DNA of 49,926 bases from Paramecium octaurelia (Eukaryota > Ciliophora > Oligohymenophorea > Peniculida > Parameciidae). Where the stretch lies: contig CAJJDP010000038.1 in the NCBI GenBank assembly GCA_905182995.1, positions 44,565 through 94,490 of the forward strand. The letters are read 5' to 3'. Within the stretch, counting starts at the first letter, position 1; each line of letters begins with the position of its first letter. The translations under genes were made by a program, and so were the position numbers. Below are positions 35,938-47,921 of the stretch, in pieces. Under the pieces are notes generated by a model. The model was not told where the DNA came from, made no database searches, and was given only the letters and a program-made list of their open reading frames with translations.

Positions 35938-37418
35938 ATGATTTAACAAACTACTTTGAAGTTAAAATGCTTAGAAGATGATCATAAGGAATAGATTGAT
36001 TTTGTTTGTTATCATTAATATTGCACAGGCTTTCGATTAAATTGTTTTGAATGTTTTAAAAAGGGAATTCATCAAAATCATTTGGATGATGTAGAAAAAA
36101 TGAACACGTTGTTTTATTTTATTGAAAGTAAAAATTAGGAGTGTGATAATTTGATTAATAATCTTAATAGATGTGTAGAAACTATGAATTAATCCTTTTC
36201 ATTTTTAAAAAGAGGAATCAAAAATAAATATTCATTATCTAAAGAAAGAGTAGTTTAATTGGATTCTTGCTAAATCAATGGTTATTTGAACTAAATCACC
36301 TAATTGTCTGAATATAAATAATCTATTTCAACAATTATTTAAGAATAGATTAAGAAATTAACTCATTAATTTGATAATTTATATGAATAATTAAAATTAT
36401 CATCATAAAATTATTATTAAATTGATAATGAAGAAATTAAAATATCTGAAGAGTTCCAAAAGAAAGGTACAAATAATTATTAGATTAGGCTTTAAATTAT
36501 TTGTAGATTAAAAGTATTATGAGGCTTTAGAATAATTAGATAAATCAATATTAATAAATCCTAAGAATTAGTAATCTTTATATAAAAAGGGTGAAGATTA
36601 TTTAAATTAATAGGCTAATGTTTAATGTTTTTAAATAAATGCGTAGATGCAATCACTTGGCTAGACAAAGCTTTGATTGTTAATCCTAAAAGTGTTACTT
36701 CCTTATGTATTAAAGGTTGAATTATTATATTATTATATTAATAGGCTAATGTTTACGATTGTTAAATCAATACGAAGATGCAATCACTTAATTAGACAAA
36801 GCTTTAATTATTGATCCTAAACATGTGGCTTCCTTAGGTGAAAAAGGTTGAAATGCTGATTATTATATTAATAGGGTCATGTTTAAAGTTATTAAATAAA
36901 TATGCAGATGCAATCCCTTGGTTGGACAAAGCTTTAACTATAGATCCTAAATATATTGTTTCTTTAAGCGAAAAAGGTTGAATTCATTATCATTAATATA
37001 TTAATAGGATAATGTTTAATGCTTCTAAATAAATATGAAAATGCAATTGTATGGTTGGACAAAGCTTTGACTATTGATCCTAAACATATTGGTTCCTTAT
37101 GCATTAAAGGTAGTTTATCAAGAACAAATTAATAGGGCAATGTTTAAGGTTAATGAAGAAATATGATGAATCTATTTAATTTCTGAATTAGGGTTTATGT
37201 ATAAATGGGAATCACAAATTTAGTCTTGATTGTATGGGTATATTTATTCAACTATGTTAAGGAAACTGTTTATATGATTAGCATAAATATTAAGAAGCAT
37301 TGATATATTATGAACGTTCATTAAAGATTTAACCAAATGATTAATAGATATTAAACTAAAAAGGTATTCTTATTTTCTAGATTTAGATTTATGTTTAATC
37401 AAATTGTAATAATCATGA
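35938..37418 (+). CDS. Cys/His-finger coiled-coil TPR protein, 424 residues
   Basis: The ATG at 35938 begins a Cys/His-rich module like a B-box (C-x4-H, C-x4-C, CFEC, H-x2-H within the first 50 residues), then a coiled-coil region to residue about 175. Seven TPR units follow, e.g. GQCLRLLNQYEDAIT-LDKALIIDPK. Eight introns, all phase 1: 36467-36488, 36591-36613, 36716-36744, 36847-36874, 36977-37007, 37110-37135, 37238-37261, 37364-37386 (22-31 nt). The seven internal exons are each exactly 102 nt, one TPR apiece. The last exon encodes the final partial repeat and ends at the TGA at 37416-37418. Intact; expected scaffold or adaptor role. Confidence 0.85.
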
Positions 37419-38217
37419 ATATCAAAATAATACATTTTATAAAATTCTAGTATTACATTTAATTATAACTAATCATATCACACATTTTCTATACTTATCT
37501 TTAATTCTTCTTTTCATACTTTATATTTTAAATAATACCTTTATCATCAAAATCATTCATTTCTTATTACTAATAATACTAATTATTATAGTAAGATCAA
37601 TTTAATAAAATATAATTTATCTAATGATAAATCTGATATAATTACAACAAATACTTTCAAAAATAAAGCAGGAATTACTTAATAATCATCATTATATGCC
37701 GAATTATGTAAATATAAAGATGAAAAAAAGAAATGTTGATTGAAATAAAATTCAACTTGCAATAAAATATTTTGCATCTAAATTTTTCATAACAACATTA
37801 CTTAAACCATGTTAAAAATAAAATATTAGTTGCAATCCAAAAAATTATCCTATATGTTTAGTCACTTTTCAATCTGAAAGTATTTAACAAATTCGGAATC
37901 AAATCTTTTTTATATTTTCACTTTTACCTCTTGTAAAATCATAATATACTTTTCTTGATAATATTATATATCTGTACTTTTCTATTAAAACTGAATTAAA
38001 AAGTGGGTATGGTTGTGTCTTTTTTTTCTTTCCAAAAATAATCATTAATTTATCATAAATCCTGATGATTCTTTTATTCCCATCCAGTGGTCTTTTCGAT
38101 AATTAATGCCGTTAAAGTTTTGAATTAATCTGTAAAAGTAGAAGCATGAATCTGATATGTCTAATCTGAATAACATAATGATCATGATAATTGATTTAAA
38201 TTTTTATGTCTAAATAA
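37419..38217. other. intergenic
   Basis: AT-rich spacer between two plus genes. Open frames exist but none has coding composition; likely holds the promoter of the gene at 38218. Confidence 0.35.
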
Positions 38218-39590
38218 ATGTGGCACAGTAAAGAAGAAAGATTTTTCAACATGTGCAAAAGACTATTAACAACTACATTCATTACATACTTTCAAACTGT
38301 GGTTCTATTTTTTAGGGATCCAAAACTTGGAAGACACTTCATTAAGTGTGAAAAATTGCAAGTGTGCAGAAAATTTGGGTAATTAATTCATCCTAATTAT
38401 GGATTCTATAAGCATTTTCAGAAGGGGAATACCTTTTAATTTAAAGCTAATTTTTCTTGATTTAAGGCAGAGGGTTGAAGACCAAATTATTTCTTTAGAA
38501 CACCTACAATAGAATTAAGCGTAGACTTCTTTTGATCTCCCTACTATAGAACAGCCTCCTCTAATCGATTTTAGATGTTTATCAATGCAGCAACATAATC
38601 GGTCTAGTGTATGATAGCCATAGTTAAGTCATATGTCGAATGATAAATGTCAGGATACACATAAATTAATTTGTTGTAGCACAAATTAAATTTCCATCTT
38701 CATTTTAAATTCTATTCATAATAGATCATTCTCTCCTAATTAGTTTTGAGTGAGCAATAATGACATAGAGTTATTTTGACTATTGGATAATAGCAGTGAC
38801 TTGCATGTTCATATAGTATTGATTAAGATTTTGTTAATAATCAATATAAAAGATGCCAGGTAATTTAGGATTATTGGCACTCAACTTTAATGCAACCTTA
38901 TTTATAAAATTTGATTTCCAAAACAATCAAGTACTTATTTAGTAACTAGATATTGATGATAATTTTATGGAAAAAGATCTTCTTGTGGAATAGAGAAGGA
39001 TATGGTAAGAGGTTGATGATCAGAGAATTTATAGAATTCATGCTATCAAATTCCTGACTTCTTTTTATATTTCTATTTATCATTAAATAATCAATCTTTT
39101 CGATTTAATACCATAATTTATTTCTCTTAGAGGACTTAAATGGGATCAAAAGATGCTATGGATTTGAAAATATCTTGATTGAGAAATAGATATATCAACC
39201 TATAATAACCACAAAATATTAGAGGTTTCCAAAGCCAACTTGCACTTGATTCTTAATGATAGTATACAGGCTATGTACACCAATAAAATAGATTTCATCA
39301 TTTTGAAATCACCTTAACAACTAATCACCACTATAATAAACAGTTCTAGAGATCCTTGGGAATGGATGGTTCAGAATAGGATATTCAGATCATGAATCCC
39401 TTATGTTATAGTTTGAAACCTTCTGGGCTAACTATCCTTCAAACAAGAACCTTGGTTCGATTCTAAATTTGCAAGGAAACAGTTTTTACCTCCATACTTT
39501 GAGCTCCAGCAGACTTCTTATAGGTTAGTAGAGTATTAGAAACCTCAGAAGCATAAAATCATAAATTATGATAGGAAAACTTCCCAATGA
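38218..39590 (+). CDS. unrecognised multi-exon plus gene
   Basis: The ATG at 38218 starts MWHSKEERFFNMCKRLLTTT and continues DPKLGRHFIKCEKLQVCRK, HPNYGFYKHFQKGNTFQF. Later exons include LRQRVEDQIISLEHLQQNQ, HMSNDKCQDTHKLICCSTN, NNQVLIQQLDIDDNFMEKD, VEQRRIWQEVDDQRIYR, SKANLHLILNDSIQAMYTN and EPWFDSKFARKQFLPPYFEL, ending at the TGA at 39588-39590. A 27-nt intron near 38597 fits; the others are not fixed. Minus frames over 38841-39301 and 39440-39900 are also open (one even begins like a signal peptide), but the acidic and basic composition favours plus. No domain recognised. Confidence 0.5.
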
Positions 39591-40353
39591 CGTTGAGTTG
39601 CTAGTGATGCCAACTCTTGTAACAAATTATGATTTAATTAAATTTTACAAACATTACTTTCCACTGCCAGGAAATCAACTTTAGCTAGCAACCTAATGTT
39701 TATGTTGTTCTCCAATCATTTTCTTAGGAACAACAGTTCATATTTCATCGAATTATAAAGCAAATTTGGAGATCAAATAACACAATTATTAAGTTCCTTA
39801 GCTATTGCAACATTCAAATTACTAATTTCAAAAGGCCGCATTAGCTTCTTTTTTTCTATTGTCTTGATCATTTTACTTGAGTTGAATATATGAATTAATA
39901 TAATATCAATTGATTTTCTTTGTTAAGCAGTTCTAATTATGCTTGATTATTATACATTTTTAAAAGTGAATAACTGAGTTTGGAAAATCTATCCAAGAGA
40001 TTGACTTGAACTTATTTTTTATTCCTTTTATTCATGTGAGGAAAATACTTACCTCTATTTTGAGTTTTTAAAGCCTAATCTGATAAAGGGACAATTTACT
40101 TTGACTATAACTTTATAATATATAATATTTATAGAATATGAGATCTACTGTTATTTAATGAGATATAATATAATCCAGTTCTACATCTAATAGGATTAAT
40201 AATTGTGTTTTAATTTAATTTTGCAGATAATTAATATTATTTGCTCTATTTAAATGGTATTATTACCAGAAATAAATATTAAACTAATAGAATATGATTT
40301 GTTATTTTAGAATAAGAAGAAGCATAATATCTTATTATTAATATCATAGACAG
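39591..40353. other. intergenic or weakly coding
   Basis: Up to about 39900 the minus strand reads protein-like (LLAKVDFLAVESNVCKIQLN, LLQELASLATQRHWE), so a minus gene may overlap here. 39900-40353 is AT-rich and leads into the plus gene at 40354. Confidence 0.3.
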
Positions 40354-42335
40354 ATGAATATTCTCAATTCATAAATACAAAAACAAGGCTTTGAAACTCA
40401 AGAAATGGTGTGTCAGAATCATAATAGTTAGATCGTTGCTATAGATCTGGATATATCAGAAAAAGGTTAATATTAATATATGTGCAGTAATTGTTTAGTT
40501 GAGAAAATTAATAGCAATAAAATATCAACAATCGAATAAACAAAGGAAAGAATATAGATTTTGAAAACGTAAAAATAAAAAAATAAGGCTAAAGAGAATC
40601 AATACAGGTTGGATTACTTCAAGAAAATACTTGATTAAATAATGGACTTTAAATGTAACGTAGACGGTGTTTTAGAAAAAATCTATAGTTAAATTAAAGC
40701 CCAAATCTTTACAATTTAAAACGAAAAATCATCCTTATCAGAAACCTTTTAATCCATGTATAATTTTTAGGATGATGTTAAATCATTATCAGATTTTCTT
40801 TCAACAGACCCTTAATATAAATAATTGGAGTTTGAATAAGATAGCTAGTTTATTGATTAAATTTTTAATTAATTTGAACTCTTATTTAATAACGCTTCGT
40901 ATTTCTAAACCATCCACACATTTAAGGACGCTAAACAAAAAATCAATGAAGTAAATGAGAATATGAAATTTGAAATATTAGGTTCACAAAGTAAAAATAA
41001 CAAAGTACATTTTATTCCTTTATTAGAAAACACCTACGTTAGGCGTAGTTTGCCCAACTCATTAAAAGGAAATTATAATGATTGACATAGATACTAAGAA
41101 TAGAAATATGGAAGATAGATTTGCTTGTGTCGATTGTATTAGTGATCGTCCAAATTATTAATACAGAACAATAGAAAAAGTAAATTAGGAATGGAACCAA
41201 GCAAAAAACCAATAAGATAGATTTATAAACGAATTGAAGACCAAAAGGGAGGAAAAATATGAAAATTTGAATAAATAAATTGCAAGAATGAGAAAGAACT
41301 ACAATTAATAACTTAATGATATAAGTGATAAGATAATAGCAGAATTTTCTTAACCAATAACTAAAACAGTAGAGATCTGTAAATTTAAATAGACCTCCAT
41401 TCAAGGATTAAATCAAGATGAATTGGTATAAAGTATTAGTTATCTGATTCAATACGATAAAGAAAATGTGATTCAAGATTCAAAAATTGAATATATGAAA
41501 TCTAAAGATTCTTTATTATCAAAAGAAATTGAAACCAGATTAGAGCACTTAAAATAGCATGATTAATTAGACATTTAAGAGTCATTAAATATTTTACAGG
41601 ATGTATCAAGTATTCAAAAATTATAATTCTGTAGATGATAATCAAATTCAAGGAATTCTCGTATTATCAAAACAAATTTAGGAGATTAATAAAGTAAATC
41701 AAGAACAATTGATAGTAAAGTAGGAATTAGATGAGTTGATAAATTCTTCAAAATCAATTTATTGCTAGATTGGTTTATTCAATGAAACAATTCACAACTT
41801 TTAAGAACATTAGAAAAAAATTAATTATGTTAACAATAAAATTAAATCTATTCCAGATTAAGATCTTACAAACCTTCAAAAATAAGTTCAAGATTACAAC
41901 GACAAATTTGAAAATGATTTTAAATACTTAAAGAAATTTTGTGAAAATTAGAAATTAGAAACCAATTTAGACGCCTTAAAGTTAGACTATGAGAAATTTT
42001 AACAAAATAACTAGATGAAGATTGAGGATTAAAACATAATAATTGATCAACTTAAGGAAATTGAAAAAGCTATGGAATCTAAATTGAAAAATACTGAAGA
42101 TGAACTTTAAATACTAAATTTAAAGTTGTAAGAAGAACAAAATAAATATGTAGAGAGTTTAAAAGAATTATCGATCTAAAATGAGTGCTAAATTTAAGAA
42201 TTAAATCAAAAGATAGGTTAATAAGATAATTTAGTGAATTAAATGTAAAAAGAATTAGAATTAAAAGAATAATTGTATGAAGAAATCTGTTAGAAATTTG
42301 AAATGACATTTATTTTGGATTAATTTGAATTTTGA
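40354..42335 (+). CDS. coiled-coil protein with two Cys/His modules, 644 residues
   Basis: The ATG at 40354 opens a module with VCQNH...MCSNCL (residues about 18-45), then a coiled coil. Near residue 225 a second, similar module appears: VCPTHQKEIIMIDID...RFACVDCISD, again followed by long coiled coil rich in Glu, Lys and Gln to the TGA at 42333-42335. Introns at 41005-41026 (22 nt) and 41610-41634 (25 nt), both GTA...TAG, restore one frame throughout (three exons: 651, 583, 701 nt). The pairing of Cys/His module with coiled coil is shared with the genes at 35938 and 46317. Likely a structural or scaffold protein; molecular partner unknown. Confidence 0.75.
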
Positions 42336-42497
42336 AGTATATATATTTACATCAGTTTATAATATTTTTATTAATGTAGAGTCTTAAAAATAATCAGGTT
42401 TCAAAAGACATTATACAATTAAAATATATGTTATTTTATCTGATCAAGAAAAGCAATTCAATAATACTGCAATAATGAATAATTTTTTAATTCCATC

Positions 42498-43788
42498 AAT
42501 ATCAAAGAACTCAAATCAAGACTTTGTGAGCCTCTATTTTTACTTCTTAAGTTCAGCTCATTTTTAATTATAATACATATATAATTTGAATCTTGATATT
42601 ATGAAAGGCAAATCAATTTTTTCAAAGTGGGATATCTAAATGAAGAAGGATAGAAACAAATTTATTTTGTCTCACTTAATTTTTATTTTGAAAATTAAAA
42701 AGGCATTTGCACCTTAATTATCAAATTCTTTTCATTAACATCATTTTCTAGTTTTAGTTCTATTAGCTTTTTGTTTGGCTAAAGAAAGCAGTTGGTGAAA
42801 ACATTCTAATATAGAATATCAAGTTTAATTCATTCTTGAAGAGAAAAAAACTTAATCAATAAATATAAAACTGAAGGTATTTTGATAATAGATATTCTAA
42901 CTAATAATTTCTTTAATACTAGAATAGAGTTTATTCTGAAATAGTTAACCATTTTATTGTATTATATTTAAATTGGATAAAATATTATTTTGTTGTCAGG
43001 GTTGTCTTAGTAGCAATTCCAGAGGTTCTTTATTATTTACTATTTATTGTGATTCAATCTGATCTATTGGTTTGACAAGAAATCCGTTTGTTTCTTTTCC
43101 ACTTGCAAGACTAAAATTATTACTTTCAAATTTTTCTCCTAACTGATGACTTGCTGTTAAAATTTGAATCCCAAATTATTGTTAAATGATGAATTATATT
43201 CTTGATATTTCGTATATGATATTATTAAGTCTGCATTTTTGCCGAGCACTTTGAAGTAAAGCTTTATGAATAGATAACAAATTTTAAGTCGAAGTTAATT
43301 TGTTGTTGTCCTCTTCCTACAGCAATTATTTCTTTAAATAGCTTTTAACTTTGCATTGTTTTAAATCTGGATAATACATGGATATTATATCGTGGAGCAA
43401 TTCATTTTCTAGTAATTGGTTATTATAATAAAAAGCTGCATATTTTAATAAAAATAGTAATTATACTATAGAACCTATTTGAGCTAGAATTTAACCTAAT
43501 TTTGGCATAGTGACTTCTTCCACTATTGAGATATTATCGATTCTAAATAAATAACAACCATAATTATCCAGATTTAGAGGAGTCTCAGACATGTAATTGA
43601 AAACCCTGGAAGCAAAGGAATTATCGATTTATTGGTTGATCATTTCATAGTTGTTCAAAGTATAGAATCGGTTATAATTATTAAATAAAATCCCATCATC
43701 AATAATAGTTTCTTACTATTTTAGCATAATTTATGAATATATTGGGTTTTTAGTATCAAAACTAGTATAATATTACTTATTAAAAACT
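42498..43788. repeat. 1291-nt exact duplicate, copy A
   Basis: Identical by eye to 43790-45080 (offset 1292), separated only by the N at 43789. Copy B joins smoothly to the unique 5' part of an intact gene while copy A does not, which supports an unmerged contig end. Confidence 0.95.
42996..43788 (-). pseudogene. orphan 3' part of the membrane-protein gene, duplicate copy
   Basis: Contains the last 264 codons of the gene at 44288-45709, identical in sequence and cut at the N. It has no 5' part. Best read as an assembly duplicate, not a real pseudogene. Confidence 0.75.
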
Positions 43789-43789
43789 N
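43789..43789. other. single-N assembly gap 3
   Basis: One undetermined base between the two exact 1291-nt copies. Confidence 0.95.
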
Positions 43790-45080
43790 AATATCAAAGA
43801 ACTCAAATCAAGACTTTGTGAGCCTCTATTTTTACTTCTTAAGTTCAGCTCATTTTTAATTATAATACATATATAATTTGAATCTTGATATTATGAAAGG
43901 CAAATCAATTTTTTCAAAGTGGGATATCTAAATGAAGAAGGATAGAAACAAATTTATTTTGTCTCACTTAATTTTTATTTTGAAAATTAAAAAGGCATTT
44001 GCACCTTAATTATCAAATTCTTTTCATTAACATCATTTTCTAGTTTTAGTTCTATTAGCTTTTTGTTTGGCTAAAGAAAGCAGTTGGTGAAAACATTCTA
44101 ATATAGAATATCAAGTTTAATTCATTCTTGAAGAGAAAAAAACTTAATCAATAAATATAAAACTGAAGGTATTTTGATAATAGATATTCTAACTAATAAT
44201 TTCTTTAATACTAGAATAGAGTTTATTCTGAAATAGTTAACCATTTTATTGTATTATATTTAAATTGGATAAAATATTATTTTGTTGTCAGGGTTGTCTT
44301 AGTAGCAATTCCAGAGGTTCTTTATTATTTACTATTTATTGTGATTCAATCTGATCTATTGGTTTGACAAGAAATCCGTTTGTTTCTTTTCCACTTGCAA
44401 GACTAAAATTATTACTTTCAAATTTTTCTCCTAACTGATGACTTGCTGTTAAAATTTGAATCCCAAATTATTGTTAAATGATGAATTATATTCTTGATAT
44501 TTCGTATATGATATTATTAAGTCTGCATTTTTGCCGAGCACTTTGAAGTAAAGCTTTATGAATAGATAACAAATTTTAAGTCGAAGTTAATTTGTTGTTG
44601 TCCTCTTCCTACAGCAATTATTTCTTTAAATAGCTTTTAACTTTGCATTGTTTTAAATCTGGATAATACATGGATATTATATCGTGGAGCAATTCATTTT
44701 CTAGTAATTGGTTATTATAATAAAAAGCTGCATATTTTAATAAAAATAGTAATTATACTATAGAACCTATTTGAGCTAGAATTTAACCTAATTTTGGCAT
44801 AGTGACTTCTTCCACTATTGAGATATTATCGATTCTAAATAAATAACAACCATAATTATCCAGATTTAGAGGAGTCTCAGACATGTAATTGAAAACCCTG
44901 GAAGCAAAGGAATTATCGATTTATTGGTTGATCATTTCATAGTTGTTCAAAGTATAGAATCGGTTATAATTATTAAATAAAATCCCATCATCAATAATAG
45001 TTTCTTACTATTTTAGCATAATTTATGAATATATTGGGTTTTTAGTATCAAAACTAGTATAATATTACTTATTAAAAACT
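43790..45080. repeat. 1291-nt exact duplicate, copy B
   Basis: Second copy of 42498-43788; includes the 3' part (44288-45080) of the intact membrane-protein gene and about 500 nt downstream of its stop. Confidence 0.95.
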
Positions 45081-45709
45081 TCCAATTCCTTTGTTATTTA
45101 ATTTATTTGACCCAAACTTATAGTTAAAAATAAAAGCCCATGAAACTTGGATAAATATTCTTCAATAACTTTTTCATCAGCACAATACCCTCCATCCAAT
45201 AATGAACTATTTGAGCATTGTGTTAATACAATCAAATATTACTTCATTTTTTAATTTTAGGTATCCGTATAGTCCAAATTATTAAGGACTAAGGACCCAT
45301 TAGATAAAGTTATTTGATATGGATCCTCTTGAGTGCTAAACAAGGGAATGGGATCCTTTAGTATAGTTGAATTGATAATTGTGTATAAAAGTGGAGTGAT
45401 AATGTTTTTAACTTTCCTGAAAGGATCAATATCATTGGTCAAATCCTATAATGTGATTTGAATTAGGGGCTTTGAAAATGAGAATTCTGTATAACCAATT
45501 GTTTTCTATTTAGAACTGACATTCGGGGGAAGTAAATTGTTACTCCATTATACAACAACATATAAAAAGTAAGTGAAACTTAAGCTTCCTAATAGAATGG
45601 AAAGAATTCCGCCCATTTTGCTTTAAAATTTTTCATTATTAGACTAAGTTAATAATGGGATTGGCACACCAAAAAGATCTACACTTTCAATTGTATTTAA
45701 AAATTTCAT
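44288..45709 (-). CDS. two-TM membrane protein of a ciliate family, 473 residues
   Basis: One unbroken minus exon from the ATG at 45709-45707 to the TGA at 44290-44288. The start is MKFLNTIESVDLFGVPIPLL; a first hydrophobic segment (GILSILLGSLSFTYFLYVVV) lies near residue 45, then a long presumably lumenal part (DLTNDIDPFRKVKNIITPLL, STQEDPYQITLSNGSLVL, LDGGYCADEKVIEEYLSKF), a second hydrophobic segment near residue 335 (QILAQIGSIVQLLFLLKYAA) and a hydrophilic, Gln/Lys-rich tail. I recall similar proteins as a Paramecium multigene family of unknown function. Divergent from 46317, with 607 nt between the ATGs. Confidence 0.8.
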
Positions 45710-46316
45710 TAATATAAATGTTAATGCAATAATCTATTATTTAGAATATTAATTATCTAGTCCAACATAAGCAATTTTAATTTTTGTGCTTCCTTCTGAC
45801 TTTTGATTGAGAAGTATTATATCGGCTCAGAGAGGAGAATGAAATCAAGATAAGGAGAAAAGATTAATAGCTGATAGAAAACTTTACCTTTTTATTTGAT
45901 GAGGGATTTATAATTGCTGATAAAGTACACATTATTATAATAATTTATTATTAATGTATTATTAGATATTTTTTCATGTGAAAGTCAAATGTCTCTATAA
46001 CTAATATCTATTCCTTAAATAATTAAGATTAATATTCCCTCTTTTATAATTTAACTTAACATTGAAATTTCCTATTGAGAAATTGACAAATTTTCTCTTT
46101 ATAAATCCTTATGATCTTGAAATTATTTTTTATCAAGAGGCAATACTCCCCCCTACTTTGCATTTCCTAAGCTCCATTATTTAAGCATCATCTCATCTCT
46201 CTTGATTACTAATACTATGATAATAATTTATAATCTTAATATTCAGTAGAAATCCTAATAATTCTAAAAAAGCTGAAAAATGTTTAAAATATAATTAATA
46301 ATCTATTTTATTTAAA
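45710..46316. promoter_or_regulatory. divergent intergenic region
   Basis: 607 nt between the ATGs of a minus gene (45709) and a plus gene (46317). AT-rich, no supported frame; it must hold both promoters. No specific motif could be named. Confidence 0.4.
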
Positions 46317-47921
46317 ATGATTGAAAAAATAGAAGAGTTTGTCTGTTCAATGAATCACAATCTCCCAATTTAATTGGTTATTTGTGATAAAAATATTGAA
46401 AAGAATAAAAGACTTTTATGCAATAAATGTATGGATAGTGCATAAGATCAACTAAATAATGTAATGAGTTTTAAACAGGTTGTATCTTAAATACAAGAGA
46501 ATTAGAAGAGGAAGCAAGAACAAGTGAATTACTTTATAATGATGAATATCTAATAAATCCAAGAACTTGAGATTACATTAGATCAATTTAAATCCTATAT
46601 CATTTAATTATTAGATGAATAGATATCGAGGACAAAGATATGGGTTAATTGTTTATAATAAATTGAATAATAATAACTCAAATATAGTTTCTTTGAATAA
46701 TTGGATAATCTAATTAATTAAGTGAAAATTGGAGAATTTGATGAAAAACTTTTATTAAATCAAATTAACACTACAAATGAGTCATATATTCAAAAGTTAA
46801 TTAACAAGTTGAATGAATTTAAACCATCTGAATTGGCAAAGAAGTGCTCATAATTATTTACTAATATCAAAAGCATTAACTAAAAAACTTATTTAACGAA
46901 GTAAATTAATTTCATTCAAGATTAATAAAAAATAGATCATGCTGTTAGAAAATAATCTGAAATTTAATTTAAGTTGATTGATGATTAAAAAAAATAGACT
47001 TAAGTTTGTTGGGCAATAGCATTTAATAGTACTGGATCAATTATGATATCTACTGATGGTTATGATATAATAGTTTGGAATTTTACAGAAGGAATGTTAC
47101 AGTTATAGTATCGATTTAAGGTTCATTAAGATTTTGTTTAATGTTTAGTATATAGTAAAAAATTGAATAGCTTTATTTCCGGTTCTTGGGATAAGTCAAT
47201 CATCTCCTGGAAATAAGTTAATAAGAATGATTGGTAGTGGTCATAATCATATTAACAACATAAAGATTGGATTTCACATTTATTATTAAATCATTAAGAG
47301 GATCAACTAATTTCATGTAGTAGAGATAAATCAATAAAAATTTGGAATGTAGACTTTATAAATAACAAACTAACTTTTCTATATTCATTATGGAATAATG
47401 ATGTCATCTTTTCATTAAGTTTGAATTAATCTGAGACTATTCTCGTATCTTGTGAAAAATATCATTTTTTAATCTGGAGAAAAGGAATAGATGGGAAATG
47501 GAAATTCAAATGTAAATAATAAGTTACTGAAGGATACAAAATATAATTTATTAATGAACAATAATTTCTTTGGGTAACAAAAGGTGAAAATATCGATTAA
47601 ATTTTGATTTTTGAATTGTAGAATGGAGACTTCAAATAGAATTATAACAAAACCATTCATTTGAATAAAAACTAAACATGTGAAGATAATTTTAGAAACT
47701 TCCCAATTAGATAAAATAAAATTAAAAATATCATTTTGGTTAGACATAAACATCACATCTATCTTATTAGCAAAGCAAGTGAAGGCGACTTTAAGATTAT
47801 CGGATCATTAAATTGTGAAATCGATCAAATTTATGGGACGATGACAGAAAATGCATAATATTTAGTATTTTGGGATGTGAAATAATAGAAATATTTATCA
47901 TATGAGTTATTATAAAAATGA
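46317..47921 (+). CDS. Cys/His coiled-coil WD40 protein, 534 residues, intronless
   Basis: A single 1605-nt frame from the ATG at 46317 to the TGA at 47919-47921. The N-terminus MIEKIEEFVCSMNHNLPIQL with LVICDKN...LLCNKCMD forms a Cys/His pair; a coiled coil follows to about residue 225 (QIQENQKRKQEQVN, LDQFKSYIIQLLDEQISR). WD40 blades: [51 protein letters not shown], then more divergent blades to YLVFWDVKQQKY. About seven blades fit one propeller. It is the intact counterpart of the broken copy at 19471-20950. Expected scaffold function; no catalytic site. Confidence 0.85.

Noticed and set aside
36700..37110. Series of TGA codons read as proof of a dead TPR pseudogene
   Set aside because: Each TGA lies inside a 26-31 nt GT...AG intron; splicing gives perfect TPR units.
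39568..39867. Plus ATG frame of 99 residues
   Set aside because: Begins inside the last exon of the 38218 gene in another frame, and the opposite strand here reads more like protein.
41039..41404. Minus 121-codon ORF, membrane-like
   Set aside because: Antisense of the coiled-coil gene at 40354-42335.
42079..42309. Minus ORF, hydrophobic
   Set aside because: Antisense of the final coiled coil of the same gene.
47469..47756. Minus 95-codon ORF
   Set aside because: Antisense of the intact WD40 gene at 46317-47921.
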